Shown here in pieces: positions 43,243-52,070 of a stretch of 64,000 nt of DNA. Every line of letters begins with the position of its first letter. Position 1 is the first letter of the stretch. Both the position numbers and the translations under genes were made by a program. Under the pieces are notes generated by a model. The model was not told where the DNA came from, made no database searches, and worked only from the letters and a program-made list of their open reading frames with translations. Location: NCBI RefSeq assembly GCF_030546695.1, contig NZ_JAUOTP010000001.1, forward strand, positions 434,001 to 498,000. Reading direction: 5' to 3'. The DNA is from Sphingomonas natans. Its GTDB lineage: Bacteria > Pseudomonadota > Alphaproteobacteria > Sphingomonadales > Sphingomonadaceae.

Positions 43243-43330
43243 CATCGAAGTTGGGAGAGGATGCCTGAAAGGCACCCTCTTTGTGCATCTGCGAAGGAAA
43301 GCCTGCAACACCTTTTTTGCGGCGCAAGAT
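43215..43330 (-). ncRNA. Candidate small RNA downstream of the M13 peptidase gene
   Basis: On the minus strand, a consensus -35 box TTGACA lies at 43343-43348 overlapping a TGCAA-AGA-TTGCA palindrome (43330-43342), just past the M13 stop. Downstream are a hairpin of 9 pairs with one A-C mismatch (43256-43265 with 43271-43280), an exposed CCUCUCCCAAC-type single strand, and a terminator hairpin with U8. No frame in this space is coding. Layout resembles alphaproteobacterial CU-rich sRNAs; 5-prime end and family are not determined and the -10 box is poor. A 3-prime UTR of the M13 gene is the alternative. Confidence 0.5.
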
Positions 43331-43358
43331 GCAAAGATTGCATGTCAAGTTGCAAAAA

Positions 43359-45386
43359 TCACCATACGCGGACGCGCTCCGCAGTCGGCAGGTAAAGACG
43401 ATCGCCCGGCTTCACGTCGAACGCGCGATACCAGGGATCGAAATTGCGGACGATGCCGTTGATCCTGATCGATTCCGGACTGTGCGGATCGGTCAGTATC
43501 TGCTGGCGCAGGAATCCATCGCGCGATTTGGCGCGCCAGATCTGCGCGTAGGAGAGGAAGAAGCGCTGGTCGCCGGTAAGGCCATCGACGGTCGCCGCGC
43601 GGCCGTGCCGGGCCAGGTAGCGCTGATAGGCCGTGTAGCCCGCCTGGATGCCGCCGAGATCGCCCAGATTTTCGCCCAAAGTGAGTCGGCCGTTGACGTG
43701 CAGACCCGGCAGCGGTTCATAGCCATCATATTGCGCCGCCAGACGATCCGCGCGGCCCGTATAGGATGCGGCCGACTCCTTGGTCCACCAGTCGCGCAGC
43801 TTGCCGGTCGCATCATATTGCCGGCCCTGATCATCGAAGCCGTGACCCATCTCATGGCCGATCACCGCCGCGATCGCGCCGTAATTGACCGCAGGATCGG
43901 CAGCGGGATCGAAGAAAGGCGGGCGCAGGATCGCCGCGGGGAACGTGATCTGGTTCATCGGCGGCGAATAATAAGCGTTCACCGTCTGCGGGGTCATGTT
44001 CCACAGCGCGCGATCGACCGGCTTGGGAAAGCGCGCGAGCTGCAGCGCCCAATCGAAGCGATCCGAGCGGACGGCATTGCCGAGCAGGTCGCCGCGCTCG
44101 ATCCTGAGCGCCGAATAATCGATGTAGGTCGCCGGATGGCCGATGCGCGGATCGAAGCTGGCGAGCTTGGTGAGCGCTTCCTTGCGCGTCGGCGCGTCCA
44201 TCCACGATGCGTTCGCGATGAGCTCGCCATAAGCCGCGCGCAGATCGCCGATCAGCTCGCCCATCTGCCGCTCGGACTCGGGCGGGAAGGTTCTGGCGAC
44301 GTAGAGCCGGCCGACCTCCTCGCCCAACGCCGCGTTGACCAGCGCGACGCCGCGCTTCCAGCGATCGCGCTGGCGCGGCTGATCGGCGAGGGCCTTGCCG
44401 AAGAACGCGAATTTCGCCTCGTCGAACGGCTTCGCCAGATATTGCGCATGATCGCTGACGAAGCGCAGCGCGAGATAATCCTTCCACTGCGCGAGCGGTA
44501 CATCGTCGAGCCGCTGGCCCGCGGCGGCGATCGCGCTCTTCTCGCCGACGATGAGGCGCTTCGGGCTCCCGAGGCCCTGCGCCCGGAGCCAGACGGGCCA
44601 ATCGAACTGCGGCGCGAGCGCGGTCAGTTCGGCGACGGTCATCCGGTTGGTCGTCTTGGTCACGTCGCGGCGCTGCGCGGGCGCCCACTGATCGGCGGCG
44701 ATGCGCGTCTCCAGCGCGATCATCCGATTGGCGCGGCCGGCAGGATCGGGCAGGCCGGCGAGCGTCGCGATCTGCGTCAGATAGGTGCGATAGGCCGCGC
44801 GGATCGTTTCATATTTCGCGCCCTTCTCGAGATAATAATCGCGCCCGGGAAGGCCGAGCGAGCCCTGCCGCACCGACACGGCATAATGGGTCGGATCGTC
44901 GACATCGGGGCGGATGCCGACCGCGGCGCCCGGCGCGGCATAATCGGGCGAGGCGAACAGGCGGATCAGTCCCGCGCGGTCCTTTACCGCATCGATCTCG
45001 GCTAGATACGGCGCGAGCGGCTTGGCGCCCGCCGCGTCGATGGCGCCCTCGTCCATCCAGCTTGCATAGAGATCGGCGATCTTGCGTTCGGCTGGCGTCG
45101 CCGCCGGATTCGTCGGGATCGCCTCGACGAGTCCGCGGACGTCGGCTTCGGAACGGTCCTGGAGCGTGATGAACGCGCCCGCGCGCGTGCGATCGGGCGC
45201 GATCTCGGTCCTGGCGAGCCACGCGCCATTGGCGAATCTGGCGAAATCGTCGCCGGGCTTCACATTCGTGTCGCGCGCGGTGAGATCGACGCCCCACGTG
45301 CCGAGCTCGGGCTTGGCAACGGGCGCGGCGGCGACGCTCGCAAACGCCGAACCGGCCAACATCGCGATCTTAAGTCCTTTACGCAT
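43359..45386 (-). CDS. M13 family (neprilysin-like) zinc metallopeptidase, exported
   Basis: 675 residues. Signal peptide to SVAAAP. The N-terminal capping domain starts TWGVDLTARDTNVKPGDDFARFANGAW; the peptidase domain has the substrate-binding VNAYYSPPMNQITFPAAIL, zinc motif VIGHEMGHGFDDQG (His511) and ENLGDLGGIQAGY with the third zinc ligand, ending VRVW. A standard-length member. The start overlaps the ubiG stop by 8 bp, so it is coupled to ubiG. Cleaves peptides in the periplasm or at the surface. Confidence 0.93.
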   Translation of the reverse strand: MRKGLKIAMLAGSAFASVAAAPVAKPELGTWGVDLTARDTNVKPGDDFARFANGAWLARTEIAPDRTRAGAFITLQDRSEADVRGLVEAIPTNPAATPAERKIADLYASWMDEGAIDAAGAKPLAPYLAEIDAVKDRAGLIRLFASPDYAAPGAAVGIRPDVDDPTHYAVSVRQGSLGLPGRDYYLEKGAKYETIRAAYRTYLTQIATLAGLPDPAGRANRMIALETRIAADQWAPAQRRDVTKTTNRMTVAELTALAPQFDWPVWLRAQGLGSPKRLIVGEKSAIAAAGQRLDDVPLAQWKDYLALRFVSDHAQYLAKPFDEAKFAFFGKALADQPRQRDRWKRGVALVNAALGEEVGRLYVARTFPPESERQMGELIGDLRAAYGELIANASWMDAPTRKEALTKLASFDPRIGHPATYIDYSALRIERGDLLGNAVRSDRFDWALQLARFPKPVDRALWNMTPQTVNAYYSPPMNQITFPAAILRPPFFDPAADPAVNYGAIAAVIGHEMGHGFDDQGRQYDATGKLRDWWTKESAASYTGRADRLAAQYDGYEPLPGLHVNGRLTLGENLGDLGGIQAGYTAYQRYLARHGRAATVDGLTGDQRFFLSYAQIWRAKSRDGFLRQQILTDPHSPESIRINGIVRNFDPWYRAFDVKPGDRLYLPTAERVRVW

Positions 45387-46140
45387 CCACTTGATTCCTT
45401 GGAGCTTCTATCGCTCTGGCATGCCGCGCCGTCAGAAAATAGTCGAGCGCCATCTCCGCCGACAGCGCGAAGCCGCGCATCGGATCGAAGCCGAGTCCGG
45501 TCCGGTCGATCGTCTCCAGCCGGACTTCGTCGAGCAGAGCGGCCAGTTCATCAGGCGTCACGAACTTGTTCCAGTCGTGCGTCCCCTTGGGTACCATCCC
45601 CAGTCCCTCGCCGACCGTGATCAGCGCGAGCCGCGACAGCGGCGTACGGTTGGGGGTCGAGAGGATGACGAGCCCGCCCGGGGCCAGCGCACGGGCGATA
45701 CCGGCGACGAACCCCGCCGGATCGGCGACATGCTCGATCACCTCCATCGAGACGATCAGGTCGAACGTCTCGCCCTCCAGGCTCTCGATCCCTCCGGCGC
45801 GATAGTCGATGCCGAGCCCCTGCCCTTCGGCATGCGCGCGCGCGACGCCGATATTCTCGGGCGCGGCGTCGATCCCCGTGACATGGCCGCCGAGCCGCGC
45901 GAGCGGTTCGCTCAGCAGCCCCGCGCCGCAGCCGAGATCGAGCACGCGCCGCCCCTCGAGCGGCCGCCGCGCGCGCGGATCGCAGTCCCACACAGCGTCG
46001 ATCTGCCGGCGGACATAGCCGAGCCGCACCGGATTGAGCCGGTGGAGCATCGCCGACGAGCCCTTGGGATCCCACCAATCCTTGGCGAGCATGCCGAAAA
46101 AGGCGGCTTCGGACGGGGTGATCGTGTCGGTTGCGTTCAT
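45379..46140 (-). CDS. ubiG: Ubiquinone biosynthesis O-methyltransferase
   Basis: 253-residue SAM-dependent enzyme that performs both O-methylations in ubiquinone synthesis. DWWDPKGSSAMLHRLNPVRL at the N-terminus, the SAM loop RVLDLGCGAGLLSEPLARLG, and ILSTPNRTPLSRLALI with HDWNKFVTPDEL are all diagnostic of UbiG. Divergent from lysC with a 91-bp gap. Confidence 0.95.
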   Translation of the reverse strand: MNATDTITPSEAAFFGMLAKDWWDPKGSSAMLHRLNPVRLGYVRRQIDAVWDCDPRARRPLEGRRVLDLGCGAGLLSEPLARLGGHVTGIDAAPENIGVARAHAEGQGLGIDYRAGGIESLEGETFDLIVSMEVIEHVADPAGFVAGIARALAPGGLVILSTPNRTPLSRLALITVGEGLGMVPKGTHDWNKFVTPDELAALLDEVRLETIDRTGLGFDPMRGFALSAEMALDYFLTARHARAIEAPRNQVDA

Positions 46141-46231
46141 GGGGGTCGCTAACTATCAGGGCGCTCCCGCAGGCCCAAGCCCTAACGGCTCCGGTGCCTT
46201 CCATCCTTTCCTGAAGCGGCGAAGACGACTG

Positions 46232-47494
46232 ATGGCACGTATCGTGATGAAGTTCGGCGGCACGTCGATGGCCGGCATCGAGCGCATTCGCAACGTCGCC
46301 GCCCGCGTCAAAGGCGAGGTCGATCGCGGGCATGAGGTCGCGGTCGTCGTCTCGGCGATGGCCGGCGAGACCGATCGGCTCGTCAACTTCTGCCGCGAGG
46401 CCAGCCCGCTCTACGACGCCAAGGAATATGACGTCGTCGTCGCCGCGGGCGAGCAGATCACGAGCGGCCTGCTCGCGATCGCGCTGCAGGCTTTGGGCGT
46501 CCCCGCCCGCTCCTGGCTCGGCTGGCAATTGCCGATCCGCACGAACGACGCTTACGCCTCGGCGCGGATCGGCACGATCGATGCCGAGATCATCGGCGCG
46601 GCGATGGCCAAGGGCGAGGTCGCGGTGATCCCCGGCTTCCAGGGCATGAGCGAGGACGGGCGCATCACCACGCTGGGCCGGGGCGGATCGGACACGTCGG
46701 CGGTCGCGGTGGCGGCGGCGATCAAGGCCGAGCGCTGCGACATCTACACCGACGTCGACGGCGTCTATACGACCGACCCGCGCATCGTGCCCAAGGCGCG
46801 CAAGCTCGGCAAGGTCACCTATGAGGAGATGCTGGAGCTGGCCTCGGTCGGCGCCAAGGTCCTCCAGACGCGCTCTGTGGGACTGGCGATGAAGGAGAAG
46901 GTGCGCGTGCGCGTGCTTTCCTCGTTCGACGATTCCAAGGATGATGACGGTCATCGCGGCACGCTGATCGTGGGCGACGACGAGATCGAAGAGGACAAGA
47001 TGGAACGCCAGCTGATCACCGGCATCGCCGCCGACAAGAACGAGGCGAAGGTCACCTTGCTCTCCGTGCCCGACCGGCCCGGCGCGGTGGCGACGATCTT
47101 CACGCCGCTGGCGGAAGGCAATATCAACGTCGATATGATCGTCCAGAACGTCGCGTCGGACGGAAAATCGACCGACGTGACTTTCACCGTGCCGCGCGCC
47201 GAACTCACCCGCGCGCTCGACGTGCTGGAGACGCAGCAGGCGACGATCGGCCATGCCGGCGTCAAGCACGACACGAAGGTCGCCAAGATCTCGGTCGTCG
47301 GCGTCGGCATGCGCAGCCATGCGGGCGTGGCGGCGGCGATGTTCAAGGCGCTCGCCGATCGCGGCATCAATATCCAGGCGATCACGACCAGCGAGATCAA
47401 GGTCTCGGTGATCATCGACGAGGATTTCGTCGAACTCGCGGTGCGCGTACTGCACACGGCTTATGGGCTGGACGCCGAGGACGAGGCGGCCTGA
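46232..47494 (+). CDS. lysC: Aspartate kinase
   Basis: First step of the aspartate-family amino acids (Lys, Met, Thr). RIVMKFGGTSMAGIERIRN, VVVAAGEQITSGLLA, TLGRGGSDTSAVAVA and DIYTDVDGVYTTDPRIV mark the kinase domain; two ACT domains follow (VTLLSVPDRPGAVATIF and ISVVGVGMRSHAGVAAAMF), which bind the feedback inhibitors. 420 residues. Start ATG 46232; the frame upstream overlaps ubiG and is shadow. thrB, further left, uses the same pathway. Confidence 0.95.
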   Translation: MARIVMKFGGTSMAGIERIRNVAARVKGEVDRGHEVAVVVSAMAGETDRLVNFCREASPLYDAKEYDVVVAAGEQITSGLLAIALQALGVPARSWLGWQLPIRTNDAYASARIGTIDAEIIGAAMAKGEVAVIPGFQGMSEDGRITTLGRGGSDTSAVAVAAAIKAERCDIYTDVDGVYTTDPRIVPKARKLGKVTYEEMLELASVGAKVLQTRSVGLAMKEKVRVRVLSSFDDSKDDDGHRGTLIVGDDEIEEDKMERQLITGIAADKNEAKVTLLSVPDRPGAVATIFTPLAEGNINVDMIVQNVASDGKSTDVTFTVPRAELTRALDVLETQQATIGHAGVKHDTKVAKISVVGVGMRSHAGVAAAMFKALADRGINIQAITTSEIKVSVIIDEDFVELAVRVLHTAYGLDAEDEAA

Positions 47495-47590
47495 GCGCGG
47501 GCGGTCGCCGCGTGCGGCCGTTCACCACGCGCGTCAACGGATCGGTGACGCCGGGGCAGTAAAGCGCGAATTCCCTTGGGGAGGTCCCCC

Positions 47591-48079
47591 ATGATCCTGC
47601 TGTTCCTGCTTGCCGCGCAGTCCGTCATCGTCTCGCCGCTGCCGCGCACATTCCCGGGCGGACCGGGCGCGATCATCCGCCCGCTTCCGCCGCGCGCCTT
47701 TTCCGCCGCGACCTACGATGTCGATGTCCGGCTGGGCAGCGCGCCGCTGTGGAGCGGGCCGATGCGCGTGTCCGACTATAATGGCGCAAGCTTCAGCCAG
47801 GAGAAGACCGACGGTTCCGCGGCCGATTGCGCAGCGGATCGGCGTGGCGGCGGTCAGGAGCGCTCGTCCCTCTTGATCCGCCTCAGCGGCCGGGGCATCG
47901 GCGACCGTTCGATCACGCAGCTGACCATCACCGTCATGCGCCCCGGCGCAGTCGGACGGTGCGAGGATCAGGCGAGCACGCGCACCGTGGGCCTTACGGA
48001 ATCCTTCGCGATCGAGCCCGGCCAGGACGTCCGGATCGAAGGCGACGGCGGGCTTTCCGTGCGCGTCCACCGCCGCTGA
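47591..48079 (+). CDS. Secreted hypothetical protein
   Basis: 162 residues from ATG 47591 with GGGGAGG 6 nt upstream. Signal peptide MILLFLLAAQSVIVSPL. The mature part is beta-rich (ATYDVDVRLGSAPLWSGPMRVS, ITQLTITVMRPGAVG, QDVRIEGDGGLSVRVHRR) with two cysteines (ADCAAD, GRCEDQ) that could pair. No family recognised. Confidence 0.7.
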   Translation: MILLFLLAAQSVIVSPLPRTFPGGPGAIIRPLPPRAFSAATYDVDVRLGSAPLWSGPMRVSDYNGASFSQEKTDGSAADCAADRRGGGQERSSLLIRLSGRGIGDRSITQLTITVMRPGAVGRCEDQASTRTVGLTESFAIEPGQDVRIEGDGGLSVRVHRR

Positions 48080-48249
48080 CGGCCGGCCACTCTATCTATT
48101 TCCGTCAAACTCCCTATATCGGGGAGGCTTACGTCGCCTGCGACGGATATCGGACCGCTTTTCGGCCTCCCCTTTGTCCCTTTCTAGCTTCTTCGAGCCG
48201 GGACGCGCCATGTCGGCGCGAGCCCGTCACATGGACAAAGGAATTCTCC

Positions 48250-48456
48250 ATGATCACCGGCACCGTCAAGTTTTTCAACGTCGACAAGGGTTTTGGCTTC
48301 ATCGCGCCTGAGACCGGCGGCAACGACGCATTCGTGCACATCTCGGCTGTCGAGCGTGCCGGCATGCGCACGCTGCAGCAGGACCAGCGCGTGAGCTACG
48401 AGCTCGAGACGGACAACCGTGGCAAGACCTCGGCCGTCAATCTCCAGGCTGCCTGA
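48250..48456 (+). CDS. Cold-shock protein (CspA family)
   Basis: 68 residues: MITGTVKFFNVDKGFGFIAPE with the RNP1 motif (KGFGFI) and RNP2 (DAFVHIS). Single-stranded nucleic-acid binding RNA chaperone. AAGGA is 7 nt before the ATG. The gene has a leader of more than 150 nt, free of coding frames, as is usual for csp genes where mRNA structure senses temperature. Confidence 0.95.
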   Translation: MITGTVKFFNVDKGFGFIAPETGGNDAFVHISAVERAGMRTLQQDQRVSYELETDNRGKTSAVNLQAA

Positions 48457-48462
48457 TCGACC

Positions 48463-48488
48463 CGGCGGGCGCCTTCGGGTGCCCGCCG
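48463..48488 (+). terminator. GC-rich hairpin with TTCG loop after the csp gene
   Basis: CGGCGGGCGCC-TTCG-GGTGCCCGCCG, 11 pairs with one wobble, 6 bp after the csp stop. No T-run, so termination may be partial and the next small gene co-transcribed. Confidence 0.55.
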
Positions 48489-48549
48489 ACCCATTCCTCC
48501 AGACCCGGTCCGCCAGTTTCACCGGGCACGTACTTTCCAGGAGACCCTA

Positions 48550-48759
48550 ATGTCGCGAGTTGCCGTCCGCCCCTATCTCGTTGCGAAAGACGCAGAGGGC
48601 GTTTTCCGCGTCACGGTCCGGACGACGCGCTTCAACTCGCAGGGTTATCCGCTCGTCTCGTCCGAGATGCTGTCCGAAGGCTTCGAGACCGCCACGCGCG
48701 CGCGCACCTATCTGCGTGCCCAATATCGCGCCGAAGCCACGGACATCGCCACCAAGTAA
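48550..48759 (+). CDS. Small hypothetical protein downstream of csp
   Basis: 69 residues: MSRVAVRPYLVAKDAEGVFRV, RFNSQGYPLVSSEML, EGFETATRARTYLRAQYRAEA. Compact alpha/beta composition, AGGAG 7 nt before the ATG. It follows the cold-shock gene on the same strand across a hairpin. No known domain; conserved-looking and probably a real small protein. Confidence 0.7.
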   Translation: MSRVAVRPYLVAKDAEGVFRVTVRTTRFNSQGYPLVSSEMLSEGFETATRARTYLRAQYRAEATDIATK

Positions 48760-48765
48760 TTTGCG

Positions 48766-48785
48766 GCCGGGCCCCAGCGCCCGGC
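48766..48785 (+). terminator. Short hairpin after the small csp-linked gene
   Basis: GCCGGGC (48766-48772) and GCCCGGC (48779-48785) form a 7-bp stem with a 6-nt loop, 6 bp after the stop. No T-run. Confidence 0.35.
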
Positions 48786-48829
48786 ATCGAGGCCTCGCGT
48801 CGCGCACTCGACGCGGCTAGTGGGGCATC

Positions 48830-49846
48830 ATGACAGACACGAATTTGCTCTCCGCGCTCATGCAGCGCGGGGCCGATTTCCTTGGCACCCGACATGCGAT
48901 CATGGCGGGCGCCATGTCGTGGGTGTCCGAGCGCCACCTCGTCTCCGCCATGTCCAATGCCGGCGGCTTCGGCGTGATCGCGTGCGGGGCGATGACGCCG
49001 GAGCTGCTCGATCGCGAGATCGCCGCGACCAAGGCGCTGACGGCCAAGCCGTTCGGCGTGAACCTGATCACGATGCACCCCGATCTGTCGGCGCTGATCG
49101 ACGTCTGCGCCAGCCATGATGTCGGCCATGTCGTCCTCGCCGGCGGACTGCCGCCCGCGGGCGCGATCGACCGGATCAAGGCGTCCGGCGCGAAACTGCT
49201 CTGCTTCCCGCCGACGCTCGCCTTCGCCAAGAAGCTGATCCGCTCGGGCGTGGACGCGCTCGTCATCGAAGGCATGGAAGCGGGCGGGCATATCGGCCCC
49301 GTCTCGACCAGCGTGCTCGCGCAGGAGATGCTGCCGGAAATCGCCGCGCAGGTGCCCGTCTTCGTCGCCGGCGGGATCGGCCGCGGCGAGGCGATCGCCG
49401 GCTATCTCGAAATGGGCGCCGCCGGCGTCCAGCTCGGCACGCGCTTCGTCTGCGCGAGCGAGTGCATCGCGCATCCGAACTTCAAGAAGGCGTTCATCCG
49501 CGCCTCCGCGCGTGACGCGGTCGCGAGCGTGCAGATCGATCCGCGCCTGCCCGTGATCCCGGTGCGCGCGCTCAAGAATGCGGGCGGCGAATTGTTCACC
49601 GCCAAGCAGCGCGAAGTCGCGCAGGCGCTGGACGAGGGCGCGATCGCGATGGGCGAGGCACAGCTTCAGATCGAACATTATTGGGCGGGCGCGCTGCGCC
49701 GCGCGGTGATCGACGGCGATATCGAGCATGGCAGCCTGATGGCCGGCCAGTCGGTGGGCATGGTGACGAAGGAAGAGCCCGTCGCCGACATCCTCGCCGA
49801 ACTGATCGATCAGGCGACCGCCGCGCTGGAGCGACGCGCCGCCTGA
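48830..49846 (+). CDS. Nitronate monooxygenase/2-nitropropane dioxygenase family flavoprotein
   Basis: 338-residue FMN TIM-barrel protein: RHAIMAGAMSWVSERHLVSAMSNAGGFGVIA, GVNLITMHP, LVIEGMEAGGHIGPVST and VFVAGGIGRGEAIAGYLEMGAAGVQLGTRFVCASE with the FMN phosphate loop (GGIGRGE). Oxidises alkyl nitronates; some relatives are FabK enoyl-ACP reductases, and the sequence does not fully separate the two. ATG 48830 with a weak ribosome binding site. Confidence 0.88.
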   Translation: MTDTNLLSALMQRGADFLGTRHAIMAGAMSWVSERHLVSAMSNAGGFGVIACGAMTPELLDREIAATKALTAKPFGVNLITMHPDLSALIDVCASHDVGHVVLAGGLPPAGAIDRIKASGAKLLCFPPTLAFAKKLIRSGVDALVIEGMEAGGHIGPVSTSVLAQEMLPEIAAQVPVFVAGGIGRGEAIAGYLEMGAAGVQLGTRFVCASECIAHPNFKKAFIRASARDAVASVQIDPRLPVIPVRALKNAGGELFTAKQREVAQALDEGAIAMGEAQLQIEHYWAGALRRAVIDGDIEHGSLMAGQSVGMVTKEEPVADILAELIDQATAALERRAA

Positions 49847-49856
49847 TCTCTTCGTG

Positions 49857-50861
49857 TCAGATCGTGCGCAGCGTCGCCGGCTGACGGCGGCGCATCGCCG
49901 CGCCGACGAGGCCGAAGCCGCCGATCATCATCGCCCAGCTCGCCGGCTCGGGCACCGCGCTCGAGGCGCGCGACAGGACGACGAGGCCCGACGTCGTGCC
50001 GCTCGGCGAGACGCCGCCCAGTTCGCCGACCAGATAGATGTTGCCCGAATGATCGAGCGACACGCCCTCGATGACCTGGATCGCCAGGCTCGACAGATCG
50101 AAGCTGCTGACGAGCGCGCCGCTGCGCGTCACCTCGATCAGGCGCCGGGTCGAAGCGTCCGCGCTGAGCAGAAGCAGGTTGCCATAATAATCGGTGCCCG
50201 CGAAATTCGGGTTCGAGGCGAGCACCGCGATATCGGACAAAGTCGCGAGGCCGAGCGGGGCCGGATCGAAGGCGAGGCTCGTCGTGCCCGTCGTCGTCGA
50301 TCCGAACGCGATCGTCGTGAAATAGACGCGCTCGGCGACACCCGGCGCCCCGCCCTGCTTCACCCCGAAATAGCCGCCGGTGAGCGGATCGAAAGCGACG
50401 CCCTCGAGCCCGTTATTGCCGACGTTGGTGCCGCCATTGACCAGATAGGTCTGCGCCTGATTGGTGCCGGTATAGACGACCGAGGTCGCGCCGTTCGTGG
50501 TGGTCGTGCTGACGGCCTGGATCTTGGCCATCGCCTCGCGGCGCTCGTCGGCGAGGACATATTGGCCGTTGCCGATATAGGTGATGCCTTCGGCATCGCG
50601 AAAGGTCGACTGGAACGCGCCCGTCGACAGCTTCGTGCCGTCCAGCGCGAACTCGTTGGCGACGTCGCCCTCGTCGCCGACGACGAGCAGGCTGTTGCGA
50701 TCATAATTGTAGGCGACGCCGGACGCCTCGGCGATGTCGAGCCCGCGCTGGAGGCTGACCGTATAGGTCGAGAGATCGAGCGCGGCGGCGGCGGGTGCGG
50801 CCGTCGCGAGCGCGGCCAGAGCGGCGCCGGCGAGCATCAGGCGGTTGCGAAAACGGGTCAT
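49857..50861 (-). CDS. PEP-CTERM protein with SdiA-regulated beta-propeller-like domain
   Basis: 334 residues from ATG 50861 (GAGG upstream). Signal peptide ends ATAAPAAAA. The body SGVAYNYDRNSLLVVGDEGDVANEFALDG and later FRDAEGITYIGNGQYVLADERRE, NGLEGVAFDPLTGGYFGVKQ follow the SdiA-regulated (YjiK) propeller. The C-terminus is VPEPASWAMMIGGFGLVGAAMRRRQ, the exosortase-type anchor. Adjacent to a second PEP-CTERM gene 28 bp upstream on the same strand. Extracellular role unknown. Confidence 0.88.
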   Translation of the reverse strand: MTRFRNRLMLAGAALAALATAAPAAAALDLSTYTVSLQRGLDIAEASGVAYNYDRNSLLVVGDEGDVANEFALDGTKLSTGAFQSTFRDAEGITYIGNGQYVLADERREAMAKIQAVSTTTTNGATSVVYTGTNQAQTYLVNGGTNVGNNGLEGVAFDPLTGGYFGVKQGGAPGVAERVYFTTIAFGSTTTGTTSLAFDPAPLGLATLSDIAVLASNPNFAGTDYYGNLLLLSADASTRRLIEVTRSGALVSSFDLSSLAIQVIEGVSLDHSGNIYLVGELGGVSPSGTTSGLVVLSRASSAVPEPASWAMMIGGFGLVGAAMRRRQPATLRTI

Positions 50862-50889
50862 GTCGAAAACCTCGATAATGTCGGGAGGA

Positions 50890-51591
50890 TCAGGCGCGCG
50901 CGGCGGTGGTGACGGCGCGGCGGCGGCGCATGCCGGCACCGACGACGCCGAAGCCGCCGATCATCATCGCCCAGCTCGCGGGCTCGGGCACGGCGGCGGC
51001 GGTCGCACCGAACGCATATTCGCCGGGATTGCCGAGATCGGACGTGCCCGCGCCGGCCGCATAGGCCGAGCCATAGACGTCGCCGACCGACGAGTTGACG
51101 AACAAAGCGTTGCCGACCGTGCCCGTGGCGTTGGGACGGTTGCGCGAGATGCCGGCGGTCGTCCCCGAATAGGTGACGCTGTCGACGAGCGTCGAGACGT
51201 TCTGCGTCGCGCTGTTGTAGATGTTGATCGTGTCGGCATTGCCGAGGTTGGAACTGCCGCCGATCGAGAAGATGCGGACGCTGTTGTCGAGCGACCAGTA
51301 GCTGCGGAACGCTTCTGCGGTCAGCTCGGTCAGGATCACCGATTCGTTGGCGCCGAGCGTTCCGAAGAAATTGCCGAACGAGACCGGCGCGTTCGGATTG
51401 TCGTCATTATAGCTCCAGCCGGCGACGCTGACGCTGGTCGTGGCGATGTTGGTGAGCTCGAAATATTCGCGCGCGCCGGAAGAGGTGCCCTGATACATGA
51501 ATTCGGTGATCTGGACCGCCGCGCTCGCCGCGCTCGGAGCGAACGCCGCCATCGCAGCCGTCACGCCCAACACCCACTTTTTCAAAGCCAT
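50890..51591 (-). CDS. PEP-CTERM protein with lamin-tail-like domain
   Basis: 233 residues. Signal peptide FAPSAASAA; then VQITEFMYQGTSSGAREYFELTNIATTSVSVAGWSYND, the opening of a lamin-tail (LTD) domain, with DTINIYNSATQN later. The tail VPEPASWAMMIGGFGVVGAGMRRRR is the sorting signal. Probably the first gene of a two-gene unit with the propeller protein. Substrate or partner unknown. Confidence 0.87.
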   Translation of the reverse strand: MALKKWVLGVTAAMAAFAPSAASAAVQITEFMYQGTSSGAREYFELTNIATTSVSVAGWSYNDDNPNAPVSFGNFFGTLGANESVILTELTAEAFRSYWSLDNSVRIFSIGGSSNLGNADTINIYNSATQNVSTLVDSVTYSGTTAGISRNRPNATGTVGNALFVNSSVGDVYGSAYAAGAGTSDLGNPGEYAFGATAAAVPEPASWAMMIGGFGVVGAGMRRRRAVTTAARA

Positions 51592-51736
51592 GATCGCCTC
51601 CCCTGTTGCACGAAACGGGGCAGGTAACCGCGCAGCGCGTCAGTTATATTAAGCTTTTGTTAACCAGAAAAATCGGCGGCCACGCGGCTGCATTTGCGCG
51701 GTTGACCCCGGTCGATGCGCAGGTCAGGGCCGCGCG

Positions 51737-52030
51737 ATGCCGCGCCGCGACTTCCAGGGACAGATCCTCAACGCGGCCTCCAGCCTGCTCGGCATCTCGC
51801 TGATCGTCATCGCCGGATTGAACGTCACCCACACCAACCGGACGACGCTCGCCGACGAAGTGGCGTGGGTGTCGGCCGTGCTGCTCGCACTCAGCTGCAT
51901 CCTCTCCTATCTCGCGCTGCGCGCCGCCCCGCGCGAGACGCGCGCCGGGGTCTGGGCGGATCGGATCTTCCTGCTGGGGCTGGCGGCGTTGTTCCTCTCG
52001 ATCGTCGTGCTGGCGCTTAACAACCGGTGA
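51737..52030 (+). CDS. Small inner-membrane protein, hypothetical
   Basis: 97 residues with three predicted membrane helices (LGISLIVIAGLNVTH, VSAVLLALSCILSYLAL, IFLLGLAALFLSIVVLAL) joined by charged loops. Weak ribosome binding site. Lies between the divergent PEP-CTERM pair and ptsP, 40 bp before ptsP on the same strand. No known family. Confidence 0.7.
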   Translation: MPRRDFQGQILNAASSLLGISLIVIAGLNVTHTNRTTLADEVAWVSAVLLALSCILSYLALRAAPRETRAGVWADRIFLLGLAALFLSIVVLALNNR

Positions 52031-52070
52031 GTTGAAGTACGGGGCTTTTTGCTGGTAGCTCCGCACCTGC

